Source: JAHJDR01 sp964609965 (GTDB lineage: Bacteria; UBA10199; JADGCS01). Taken from it: a DNA stretch of 64,000 bases. The stretch is from assembly GCA_964609965.1 (NCBI GenBank), contig CAZSTS010000003.1, forward strand, positions 186,001 to 250,000, read 5' to 3'. Positions 40,620 through 48,543 of this stretch are shown here, one piece after another; position 1 is the stretch's first letter; each line of letters opens with the position of its first letter. A model generated the notes under the pieces. The model saw only the letters and a program-made list of their open reading frames with translations. It ran no database searches and was not told where the DNA came from. Position numbers and translations under genes: made by a program.

Positions 40620-41075
40620 TTACCATTTACGTGAGTTTTGTGGTGCAAAAAGTTCTGTGCCAGAATGACTAGGTTCGTCAGCTGCTTCTTCAGCAGGAAA
40701 AAACGCTGCACCACCATTTGCTTTAAATACTGTGGCTGCGTCTTTGTCTAGAATTCTGGTAACATAATCAGTGGCAACGCTTTTAGGTTTAGTTTGCAAA
40801 ACCAGAGCCAGATCTTGAGAGGCCCTTGCTAAAGCTTCGGCATCTGTGACTTCTTTATCAGAATCACTAGCTTGCAATGCTTTTCTTCCGTATGCGGTAA
40901 GTTCACGCTTTTCTACATCACTATTGAGACCCCAGGTAAAAGCACCATCACCATTATCAAAGGGTTTGAGGTCAGGATTTTGGTCGTAATAACTAAGTTG
41001 CTTTTCAGCAGGGTTGTTAGCGACTTCAGGTGCAGTTTCATTTCTATATTGTGCGGATAGGGCTTCATCTAACAT
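40620..41075 (-). CDS. Hypothetical protein, tandem paralog of 40114
   Basis: 151 residues. The shared domain reads YYDQNPDLKPFDNGDGAFTWGLNSDVEKRE, then ALARASQDLALVLQTKPKSVATDYVTRILD and VFKANGGAAFFPAEEAADE. It is acidic and predicted mainly helical, with no membrane segment. Two 16-bp palindromes of the GTGTCC/GGACAC family (41174 and 41206) lie 98 and 130 bases upstream of its ATG, and an AAGGAGAAAT site precedes the start. Unknown function. Confidence 0.6.
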   Translation of the reverse strand: MLDEALSAQYRNETAPEVANNPAEKQLSYYDQNPDLKPFDNGDGAFTWGLNSDVEKRELTAYGRKALQASDSDKEVTDAEALARASQDLALVLQTKPKSVATDYVTRILDKDAATVFKANGGAAFFPAEEAADEPSHSGTELFAPQNSRKW

Positions 41076-41173
41076 AGTATTTCTCCTTCTAACGGGCTGA
41101 CATTAATACAAGTGCCTTACTAGTATATTTATCGCATGAAAAAAACTGAAGTTACGCGGGTGATGCAATTTTC

Positions 41174-41189
41174 GTGTCCTTTGGGACAC
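41174..41189. promoter_or_regulatory. 16-bp palindrome upstream of the 40620 gene, copy 1
   Basis: gtgtcctttgggacac: 6-base arms around a 4-base centre, 98 bases before the ATG of the 40620 gene. Confidence 0.65.
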
Positions 41190-41204
41190 AAGATTTGAAG
41201 AAAT

Positions 41205-41222
41205 CGTGTCCTCAAGGACACG
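41205..41222. promoter_or_regulatory. Palindrome upstream of the 40620 gene, copy 2
   Basis: cgtgtcctcaaggacacg: 7-base arms around a 4-base centre, 32 bases (start to start) beyond the first copy, that is about three helical turns. Confidence 0.65.
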
Positions 41223-41451
41223 CCTGATAGCGTTAAAGCTGTTAAATATTGTTGTATCTTGTTGAAATATTATGCTGATTTCCTATTGCCATTACGACAA
41301 ATTCTGTTTTTTGACGCCCAAAATTTATGATTTAATAAGCAACACAGATGAAATATAAGCCGATAAATAAAGTATAACGAAGAGTGAAGAAAGCGATACA
41401 TTAGCATATAGGGTGCCAAAAATCGCAACAATTTAAAGCATATAGGATACC

Positions 41452-42375
41452 ATGAATAAGCAAAAATCACTTAAAACGCTTAATGTGTTTCAATATGATG
41501 ATTACCGCCAATTTTTAGCTGATTTTTATGAGCTGAAAAAGAAGGAAATGCCCACTAAGTTCTCATATCGTTTTTTGAGTCAAAAAGCTGGGTTTCAAAC
41601 ATCTACTTTTTTTCATCGTGTTATTATTGGTAAACGTAATCTCACTTTAGAGAGTATACGTAAAATCGCTGCTATTATTCCTCTTACTGGACGTCCTTAT
41701 CAATATTTTGAAACACTTGTTCTCTTTAATCAGGCCAAAACAGAAGAAGAGAGAATGATTCATTTTGATGCTCTTAAAGAATTTAAAGAATTCATAGCTC
41801 TCAGACTCATTAACGAAGATCAATCGACTTACTTATTAAAATGGTATTACCCAGTTGTGAGAGAGATGATTAAATGGGATGGTTTTAAACCTGATGCTAG
41901 TTGGATAGCCAACAAGATTAGACCTAGAATATTTGTTAAGCAGGCTGAAGAAGCTATGGAAGTTTTGCTTAAACTTAAATTAGCAACAGTTTTAGCTGAT
42001 GGTACGTGGGAACAATCTTATCCAAAAATTATGACTGAAGAAGAAGGTTTAGGCCAAGAAGCCATTAGCTATCATAAAAATGCAATTCACTTAGGCCAAC
42101 AGGCTCTGACTTTACCAGCCAAAGATAGACATGTAAGTGCCATGACTATTTCCATGTCTCCTGCGTTGTTTGAATTGATGCGCCAGAAAATTTACATCTT
42201 TCATAAAGAGATGTCTGGTCTTATTTCAAAAAAACTCGATAAAACACTTTTAAGAAAAAACAATATTGATGAAGAAATGATTAACTCTAAGGGATTTTTA
42301 GATGTCTCAGAGGTTTGTCAGTTTAATATGCAAATGTTTAAGGTGGCTAAAACAGGGAGAAAAGATGAAGAATAA
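41452..42375 (+). CDS. TIGR02147-family regulator-like protein
   Basis: A 307-residue protein of the TIGR02147 type known from Fibrobacter, Bdellovibrio and Myxococcus relatives. Typical blocks are FQYDDYRQFLADFYELKKKE near the start, FSYRFLSQKAGFQTSTFFHRVIIGKRNLTLESIRKIA, which looks like an HTH, and the later FVKQAEEAMEVLLKLKLATVLADGTW and the MTISMSPALFELMRQKIYIFHKEM segment. The family is thought to regulate an adjacent lipoprotein or surface gene. Here its stop overlaps the lipoprotein gene by 11 bases. A direct repeat at its start may be its own operator. Confidence 0.85.
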   Translation: MNKQKSLKTLNVFQYDDYRQFLADFYELKKKEMPTKFSYRFLSQKAGFQTSTFFHRVIIGKRNLTLESIRKIAAIIPLTGRPYQYFETLVLFNQAKTEEERMIHFDALKEFKEFIALRLINEDQSTYLLKWYYPVVREMIKWDGFKPDASWIANKIRPRIFVKQAEEAMEVLLKLKLATVLADGTWEQSYPKIMTEEEGLGQEAISYHKNAIHLGQQALTLPAKDRHVSAMTISMSPALFELMRQKIYIFHKEMSGLISKKLDKTLLRKNNIDEEMINSKGFLDVSEVCQFNMQMFKVAKTGRKDEE

Positions 42376-44458
42376 ATTATATACGATCATGGGTGTCCTC
42401 ATTACTGTATTTTGTGTTTCTTGCTTTGGATCAGGCATGTCTGATTCTTTAGACACAGGCACAGGTCTTGATGATGAAGGTTCAACAACAAGTATTACGG
42501 TCATTGGTAATCCTTCGCTCAAAGTGAATAACACAGGGACTGTTTATCTTATTGATAACCTAGACTCAGACAATTTTAAGTTCTTTAGCGATACAAGTAT
42601 TGAAAGTGTTTTGAGTCTCACAGTAGCAAATACAGATTTAGCTGAAGACGCGATTCTTGACACTCCTGTTCCAGCTATTGATGGTTTTGTTCTTAGTCCA
42701 AACAATGAAACTGAAATGGTTTTTGTTCTTGAGGCGTCATTCGTAGTTAATGACCAAAATTGCTTTGTTGTTTTTGTTGATAGCGCAGAAGAAAAATGTA
42801 TTCACGAAGCTAAAATTCAAGACAAACCTCAGTTTGATGCAAATGGAAATGTGTATTTCTATGATAATAATTTAGAATTAGGTACAGAGGGGCTTGTAAA
42901 GTGGGCTAAGGCCACTGGCGAAAAAATCTACATTACTAATCCTAATTTTGAACTTGCACAGCAGATGGTACACGCTGATGGCACAGTCTATCTGACTGAT
43001 ACAGCGGGATCTTTAAGAACAGTGAGCCCTGATAATATACTCAGTAATCGTCTTTCGGGTGATCGTGTTGATTCATTTAATATTGTAGATGCCAATATTC
43101 TCTTGCTTCAAGGTGAGATTACTTTTGAAGAAGAACAGAGCTATGGGTATTATTTTTATGATCATACGGAGAAAGAAATTATCGCGGTTTTAGATTACAA
43201 TGGCAATGCTGACCTTTCATCCTCTATGTATGTTGATGGTGAAAATAGGATCTTGGTTCAAGATGGTGACAGTATAATCAAGATTTATCCTGGTGTGTCT
43301 GAAATAATTGAGCTTGGTTTAACTCAAATTAATTTTAGCATAGTTCATGATAATACCCTTTTTGCCTCTGGTAGGGTAGAAGGCACGCAAAAGTTTGTTA
43401 AACTTGACTTAAGTGATGAAGAGGCTGCTCCTGTGACAGTGCTCAGTGGTCACGAAGTGTATAATGCAGAACTCGGTTCTAACTCTAATCTATACTATGA
43501 TGCGCAGAACTTTAATACTAATCAGTACTATCTTGGTATTTTAGACGTCACAACCAATGATGTGATTTTTACTGAAGAGGTTTTAGATGGTTCTGTTGTT
43601 AATATTGATTCTGTTTATTCAATCAATAATAATTCATTTTCTGAAATCACGTTTGAAACAAATACACCTTACGCTCTTGTGAGAGCTGCCACTGCGCAAC
43701 GTGGGGAATTTGTTAAAGGCAGACTATTAGAAGATGTTGATCTCACAATTGATTTTGATGCTGAAATCTATCGCAAAAGATTTCAGAATGGTAAGCTACG
43801 CTTCACTGTTGACAGTGCTGCTAGTATAAGAGTGATTAAGCCAAGATTGAACTGGGTTTATGAAGTAGAATCAGATGCAACCGACACTCAGGACTTAAGC
43901 CATTTGAATATTGATAAAATCACATTGTTATCTGCTTCAGAAAACCTCGTTGGTATTTTGGCAACAAGAAAAATCTATGGCGATCAAGTGTTTAAAATCT
44001 ACTCTTATGAGGTTAATGAGTCTGAGAGATCTGTGAGCTTTACTTTTGAAAAATCTATCATGCTAGATGATAGGGTGTATAATGTTAAAGCAAGCGAAAC
44101 TGCTGATCGTATCCATTTAGTAAGTCGTCGTGGTGATATTACGATGTATAATTTTGATCTAGAATTATTGGCTGAATCGCGTGTGTTTTTTGGACGAGGT
44201 AATGTGAGTATTGTTTCTGATACAAATGGTTTCTTATTACTCAGAAGCAGCTTCATGACTTCGGCAAATATCTTAAGATCAAAACTATTGATTTTAGATG
44301 TGAGCGCTGGTGACTACAATCACATTCAAACAATCAGAGTAAAAGCAAACAGACACTTACTAAATGCTTCACTGTATGACTCTGAAACAATGGCTATAAA
44401 GACTTACTCGCGAACCACTGATATGATCGAATATTATATTCTAGAAGAAAACGAGTAG
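42365..44458 (+). CDS. Large lipoprotein, probable beta-propeller
   Basis: 697 residues from ATG 42365, which has AGGGAGA just upstream; an in-frame ATG at 42302 lies within the previous gene. The signal YTIMGVLITVFCVSC contains the lipobox with Cys near residue 19. The mature protein is acidic and built of many short strands with Gly/Asp turns (ANGNVYFYDNN, HADGTVYLTD, DGENRILVQDGDSIIKIYPG), the pattern of a propeller-type surface protein. No catalytic motif is seen. The overlap with the TIGR02147 gene makes the pair a translationally coupled unit. Confidence 0.75.
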   Translation: MKNKLYTIMGVLITVFCVSCFGSGMSDSLDTGTGLDDEGSTTSITVIGNPSLKVNNTGTVYLIDNLDSDNFKFFSDTSIESVLSLTVANTDLAEDAILDTPVPAIDGFVLSPNNETEMVFVLEASFVVNDQNCFVVFVDSAEEKCIHEAKIQDKPQFDANGNVYFYDNNLELGTEGLVKWAKATGEKIYITNPNFELAQQMVHADGTVYLTDTAGSLRTVSPDNILSNRLSGDRVDSFNIVDANILLLQGEITFEEEQSYGYYFYDHTEKEIIAVLDYNGNADLSSSMYVDGENRILVQDGDSIIKIYPGVSEIIELGLTQINFSIVHDNTLFASGRVEGTQKFVKLDLSDEEAAPVTVLSGHEVYNAELGSNSNLYYDAQNFNTNQYYLGILDVTTNDVIFTEEVLDGSVVNIDSVYSINNNSFSEITFETNTPYALVRAATAQRGEFVKGRLLEDVDLTIDFDAEIYRKRFQNGKLRFTVDSAASIRVIKPRLNWVYEVESDATDTQDLSHLNIDKITLLSASENLVGILATRKIYGDQVFKIYSYEVNESERSVSFTFEKSIMLDDRVYNVKASETADRIHLVSRRGDITMYNFDLELLAESRVFFGRGNVSIVSDTNGFLLLRSSFMTSANILRSKLLILDVSAGDYNHIQTIRVKANRHLLNASLYDSETMAIKTYSRTTDMIEYYILEENE

Positions 44459-44463
44459 GATCT

Positions 44464-44510
44464 ACCTCTCCCCCCCTTCGGGTACCCTCTCCTTACAAAG
44501 GAGAGGGGGT
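44464..44510. repeat. CT-rich palindromic repeat after the lipoprotein gene
   Basis: ccctctcctt (44485-44494) and aaggagaggg (44498-44507) form a 10-base stem with a 3-base loop, preceded by ctacctctccccccc. There is no T tract, so it is not a standard terminator. It looks like a dispersed repeat unit. Confidence 0.6.
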
Positions 44511-44574
44511 ATAACTAATCTCTCTTGCTAACTTCTCCCTCTTATTCTATCACCTGTGAAAGCAGGTAATTCTT

Positions 44575-45192
44575 ATGAAAAATATCTACATCGATTTTGA
44601 TGATGTTCTTTGCGAAACAGCGAATGCTATTATTGAATTAGTTGAGAAAGAGTTTGGTATTAAGCGTCAATTTGAGAACATTTCTGATTTTAATCTTCAA
44701 AAATCTTTTGGCCTGTCTGATACACAGTTTAAGCAACTTCTCGATTTTGCCCATGACCCCGATGTGGTGTATAATATGCAACCTATTGAAGGCGCTGTTG
44801 AAGCTATAAAAAAACTCAAGGGCATGGGGTATGGTATTTCGATCATGACAGGGCGTCCGCCTTCTACACGTGAGGATTCCATAAAATGGTTAAAAGATTA
44901 TCAGGTCCCGTATGATAGTCTCACCTTTGTCGATAAATATTCACGTTTTATTTCTGGTTTAGATAAAGATGTTGCGATTACTTTAGATCAGTTACAAGAA
45001 TTAGAGTTTGCTTTTGCTATAGAAGATTCTGGGCACATGGCTTTGTGTTTGGCCAATCAAATGAATGTACCAGTCTTTCTCCATGACCGACCTTGGAATC
45101 GTTTTATTGAAGAACACGAGGAATTAAAATCCGATAAGATTCACCGTTGTTCAGATTGGAAGGAAATTCTTAATAAGCTTCAATCTCTATAG
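44575..45192 (+). CDS. HAD-family 5'-nucleotidase-like phosphatase
   Basis: A 205-residue HAD protein. The nucleophile motif is IYIDFDDVLCET (DxDxxL, here DFDD), motif II is SIMTGRPP, and a later AIEDSGHMAL gives the DxG-type acidic motif. The cap region at 25-75 and the VDKYSRF segment fit 5'(3')-deoxyribonucleotidase-like members (NT5C group), which dephosphorylate nucleoside monophosphates. The substrate is not certain. Its end overlaps the convergent lipoprotein gene by 23 bases. A small hairpin acctg...caggt lies at its ribosome site. Confidence 0.7.
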   Translation: MKNIYIDFDDVLCETANAIIELVEKEFGIKRQFENISDFNLQKSFGLSDTQFKQLLDFAHDPDVVYNMQPIEGAVEAIKKLKGMGYGISIMTGRPPSTREDSIKWLKDYQVPYDSLTFVDKYSRFISGLDKDVAITLDQLQELEFAFAIEDSGHMALCLANQMNVPVFLHDRPWNRFIEEHEELKSDKIHRCSDWKEILNKLQSL

Positions 45193-45883
45193 AATGGATT
45201 CTGACTCTTGCATCTTCGGTATACAAACCAATTGTACCTGCTTGATCTAAAACAGGGATGGCTTCTTCATCTCCATCATAGGTGAATGCAAAAATACCGT
45301 CGATAGTCACGCTTACAATCTGTCCGATTTTTTCTAAAATGATTTCATGTTGAGTGTTGATGAAAGCAAAAGCTTCTGAACCAGTATACAAAAAGGTTTC
45401 GCCAACAACATCGTCCGAAATGGCTAACTGAGTGCCATTAGTTTTTAAAATAAAATAGTTTGTGAGTTCTGCATTATTTTCATCAAATGTAGCATTAAAG
45501 AATAACCAAAAAACTTCCCATTCGTTTGGAATAGGGGTTCTGAGTTGTTCTTCGTTGGTCACTGCGATTGTGACTTTAAAGTCTGAGATAGGATTTTCTT
45601 GGGTGGGGATGTGTGTGACTAAGGAAGAATGTGTTTCGCTGAGAACGGTTGAAGCCATGGGCTCTAGGACAATGCCCGTTTCTTCAAAGTCTACAGATCC
45701 GTAGCCAGTCCACTTTACTTCCCAGTCTTCTTCAGCAATGGAATTCCAAACCGTGCCAGTGGTTTCAGTTTCAGCTTCTGATTCAGATTCAGATTCAACC
45801 CCAGGACTACTTTCAAAAGTGCTTGAGCTGCAGGCTATGAATAGAAAACAAATAAGGGTGATGTATGTGAGATGTCTTTTCAT
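45170..45883 (-). CDS. Lipoprotein with a jelly-roll-like domain
   Basis: About 237 residues from ATG 45883, preceded by AGAAGG; a TTG two codons earlier is less likely. The signal HLTYITLICFLFIAC carries the lipobox FIAC. A Glu/Ser-rich linker follows (ESESESEAETETT). The remaining 175 residues are strand-rich with NEWEVFWLFFNATFD, NYFILKTNG, HEIILEKIGQIVSVTIDGIFAFTYDG and ending GTIGLYTEDARVRIHSIEI. This resembles the concanavalin-like or DUF1080 glycan-binding fold. It is a surface or periplasmic protein that may bind carbohydrate. Confidence 0.65.
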   Translation of the reverse strand: MKRHLTYITLICFLFIACSSSTFESSPGVESESESEAETETTGTVWNSIAEEDWEVKWTGYGSVDFEETGIVLEPMASTVLSETHSSLVTHIPTQENPISDFKVTIAVTNEEQLRTPIPNEWEVFWLFFNATFDENNAELTNYFILKTNGTQLAISDDVVGETFLYTGSEAFAFINTQHEIILEKIGQIVSVTIDGIFAFTYDGDEEAIPVLDQAGTIGLYTEDARVRIHSIEIEAY

Positions 45884-45993
45884 GTTCAAGTACCTTCTAT
45901 TACTAGTATCGGGTGCTTCCTACAGAAAGTTGTTCTAAAAAGAAATTTTGCTGAATTCTTTGTACACGCTGATTAGTGTATAAAATCGAATGG

Positions 45994-47058
45994 TTAAGAA
46001 GATGGTTTTTTGATATGGATATGTTTTTTTGATTTCTTTCTGAGTTCCCATTGCTCAAGGGCGAATTTTCGCATGTCTTCCACCGAATCAAATTCATCTA
46101 CAATCTCAACACCCAGCAATGTTTCGATCACATCCTCTAGCGTAATAATACCAGCTGTTCCCCCGTGTGATTCATTTACAATAAATATATGTTCACGTTT
46201 TTTAATAAATTCGTCGAGGATAGTTGCTACAGGTTTTTCTTCTAAAACAGTGTGAATGGGCATGATGAGGTCTTCGATTTTGCAGTCATGACAATCATGG
46301 GCTGACATTTCGATGATCTTAAAACGCAAGACCATGCCAATGATGTCGTCGATGTCTTTGTCATAAACTGGAATGCGTGAAAAAAGAATGGGAGAATTAT
46401 TTTTAAGTATTTGACCAACTGTCATGTCTTTTTGAAGAGCAAAGACAACAGATCGTGGTGTCATAACATCTTCGGCAAGAATCAAATTCAGCCGGAGAAG
46501 ATTTTTTATAATGCGAGATTCTTTGTCGACAAGCACGCCTTCTTCAGCGCCTGTTTCTGCAGCGACTATCATTTCTTCGCGGGACATTGTTTCTTCTTGA
46601 GATTTATTTGGTACAATGAGTTTAGAAATCACTTCAAATAAAAGTCCAAAGGGATACGTGATGTAAATAAGATAGTTTGTGAGATACGCACAAAAGGGTG
46701 CGAGTTTTTTCCAGTAAACAGCACCCAGATTTTTTGGGATTATTTCAGAAAAAATCAGAATAGCTAAAGTCAGTAAAATACTTGCAAGAGCTACCCATTT
46801 GTTTCCGTAAATTTTGAGAACTTGAGCGCCCACACCAGCTGCGCCTATTGTGTGGGCAATAGTGTTGAGGGTGAGGATGGCAGCTAATGGTTTATCGATA
46901 TTTTCTTTTAGATTTTTGAGTGATCTTCCACCGCGCTTGTTTTCTTTAATGAGTAAATTTACATGAGAGTGTGTGACAGATAAAATAACGGATTCAAGTA
47001 AGGAACAAAGAAAAGAAACAAAGAGTGCGAGAAATAAATATAGAAATAAGAGAGTCAT
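45994..47058 (-). CDS. CNNM/CorC-type membrane protein with CBS domains
   Basis: 354 residues. Residues 1-170 form the DUF21/CNNM membrane domain with four helices (LFLALFVSFLCSLLESVILSVTHS, SILLTLAILIFSEIIPKNLG). Two CBS domains follow at about 195-320, starting DVMTPRSVVFALQKDMTVGQIL and ending with HGGTAGIITLEDVIETLLG. The C-terminal CorC/HlyC domain of the longer members is missing; the chain ends in a short basic tail (ELRKKSKKHIHIKK). The family is linked to Mg2+ or Co2+ transport. A heptamer array lies seven bases before its start on the other side. Confidence 0.85.
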   Translation of the reverse strand: MTLLFLYLFLALFVSFLCSLLESVILSVTHSHVNLLIKENKRGGRSLKNLKENIDKPLAAILTLNTIAHTIGAAGVGAQVLKIYGNKWVALASILLTLAILIFSEIIPKNLGAVYWKKLAPFCAYLTNYLIYITYPFGLLFEVISKLIVPNKSQEETMSREEMIVAAETGAEEGVLVDKESRIIKNLLRLNLILAEDVMTPRSVVFALQKDMTVGQILKNNSPILFSRIPVYDKDIDDIIGMVLRFKIIEMSAHDCHDCKIEDLIMPIHTVLEEKPVATILDEFIKKREHIFIVNESHGGTAGIITLEDVIETLLGVEIVDEFDSVEDMRKFALEQWELRKKSKKHIHIKKPSS

Positions 47059-47064
47059 AAATTG

Positions 47065-47092
47065 TGGGTCGTGTGTTGTGGGTCGTGATTCG
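47065..47092. repeat. Heptamer array, four units of TGGGTCG type
   Basis: Units are tgggtcg, tgtgttg, tgggtcg and tgattcg, immediately 5' of the 45994 gene start. This is the exception in which the array precedes a start codon rather than following a stop. Confidence 0.8.
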
Positions 47093-47261
47093 ATCTAATG
47101 AATACACGGAATTAACAATAAAAAAACTTATATCTAAATAGCAAAAAATAATCCAATATTTTCTTAGAGTTAGGGGAGGGGGTTTGTGAGAATCAAAAAA
47201 TGAGAATTCTCAATAAATCAGTCATTGATCATAGAGAAAATGTATGACACAGAATGTTAAA

Positions 47262-47277
47262 TGAATGAGTATTCATA
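47262..47277. promoter_or_regulatory. Possible FadR-type (TetR family) operator before fadA
   Basis: tgaatgagtattcata has inverted arms atgaat and attcat. It resembles the TGAATGA-TATTCATTCA-type box that the TetR-family FadR of Bacillus uses in front of beta-oxidation genes. It lies about 80 bases upstream of the thiolase start. A further perfect palindrome, tgagaattctca, is at 47201-47212. Confidence 0.45.
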
Positions 47278-47357
47278 AGATAGATTTTGCTAATAGCGCG
47301 AAACTATTGTTCTATTACAAGGGTTTTTTGAATTATTAATTAAAGAAAGGGTATTTT

Positions 47358-48515
47358 ATGAAAGAAGTAGTCATTGTATCCGCAGTTCGTTCACCAATGG
47401 GACGTGCTCACAAAGGTAATTATGTTTTTACGAGAGCTGATGACCTCGCTGCTGATGTTATCAAGGGTTGTTTAGCACAAGCTCCAAAGCTCAAACCTGA
47501 AGATATCGAATATCTCTATTTGGGTTGTGCTATGCCAGAAGGTGAGCAAGGAATGAATGTGGCTCGTAATGTTGTTTTCTTATCAGGGCTTCCCATCACT
47601 GTTCCGGCAGCAACCGTAAATAATTTTTGTTCATCTTCTTTGGTAACAATCATGATGGCGGCTCAAGCCATTATGGCTGGTCAGGGCGATGTCTATCTTT
47701 CAGCTGGTGTAGAATCTATGACTCACGTTCCCATGGGTGGTTATAATCCAAGTCTTAATCCAAAACTCATGAAGGACGGTGCCCCTCAAGCTTATGTTTC
47801 TATGGGAGTCACAGCAGAAAATCTTGCTGACAAATACAAAATCTCTCGCACGGAACAGGATGAGTTTGCATATAATTCTCATCAAAAAGCAGTCAAAGCT
47901 CAAAAAGAAGGTTTGTTTAAAGATGAGATTGTTCCTGTCACTGCTTATGCCAAAGATGGCAGTAGGGCAACAGTCGATACAGACCAAGGGCCCAGAGCTG
48001 AGTCCACATTAGAAAAACTCGCTACATTAAAACCAGTTTTTAAAGAAGGTGGTTCAGTGACTGCGGGTAATTCCAGTCCTCTCACAGATGGGGCTTCGGC
48101 AACATTAATCATGTCTGCTGACAAAGCAAAAGAACTAGGTCTTAAGCCTCTTGCCAAAATAGTTGGTATGGCTGCTGCTGGTTGTGCACCAGAGATTATG
48201 GGAATTGGTCCCGTACCTGCGATTCAAAAGGTTCTGAAAAAAACAGGTATGACAATAGATCAAATCGATATTTTTGAACTTAACGAAGCCTTTGCTGCAC
48301 AATCCTTGGCTGTGATTAAGGAACTTAAATTAGATCTAAATAAAGTGAATCCCAAAGGTGGAGCCGTGGCTCTAGGACATCCTTTAGGTGGTACAGGTGG
48401 TCGCATTATGGCAACCCTTGTGCATGGTCTTCATAAATTCGACAAGAAGTACGGATTAGAAACCATGTGCGTTGGTGGTGGCCAGGGCGCTGCTATGATT
48501 ATTGAAAAAATGTAA
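47358..48515 (+). CDS. fadA: Acetyl-CoA acyltransferase (thiolase), FadA-type
   Basis: A 385-residue thiolase for the last step of fatty acid beta-oxidation, cleaving 3-ketoacyl-CoA with CoA. The nucleophilic Cys lies in NNFCSSSLV near residue 93. Other blocks are SAGVESMTHVPMGG, DGASATLIMSADKA, ELNEAFAAQSLAV, GHPLGGTGGRIM with the catalytic His, and a final CVGGGQGAAMI with the second Cys. The set is complete. It is followed by the fadB gene after 28 bases; together they form a trifunctional beta-oxidation unit. Confidence 0.94.
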   Translation: MKEVVIVSAVRSPMGRAHKGNYVFTRADDLAADVIKGCLAQAPKLKPEDIEYLYLGCAMPEGEQGMNVARNVVFLSGLPITVPAATVNNFCSSSLVTIMMAAQAIMAGQGDVYLSAGVESMTHVPMGGYNPSLNPKLMKDGAPQAYVSMGVTAENLADKYKISRTEQDEFAYNSHQKAVKAQKEGLFKDEIVPVTAYAKDGSRATVDTDQGPRAESTLEKLATLKPVFKEGGSVTAGNSSPLTDGASATLIMSADKAKELGLKPLAKIVGMAAAGCAPEIMGIGPVPAIQKVLKKTGMTIDQIDIFELNEAFAAQSLAVIKELKLDLNKVNPKGGAVALGHPLGGTGGRIMATLVHGLHKFDKKYGLETMCVGGGQGAAMIIEKM

Positions 48516-48543
48516 GGATGTTAACACAAATAGGAGAAACACT

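Larger units (their letters stand above)
41076..41451. promoter_or_regulatory. Divergent regulatory region between 40620 and 41452 genes
   Basis: The left part holds two palindromes (41174-41189 and 41205-41222). The right part holds a possible promoter for the 41452 gene, TTGACG at 41311-41316 and TAATAA at 41333-41338, and a direct repeat of agcatatagg-t-cca at 41403-41418 and 41437-41452. The second copy overlaps the ATG of the regulator gene, which suggests autoregulation. No small gene is visible in it. Confidence 0.5.

Noticed and set aside
44485..44507. Hairpin after the lipoprotein gene as an intrinsic terminator
   Set aside because: The stem is good but no T tract follows on either strand; listed as a repeat.
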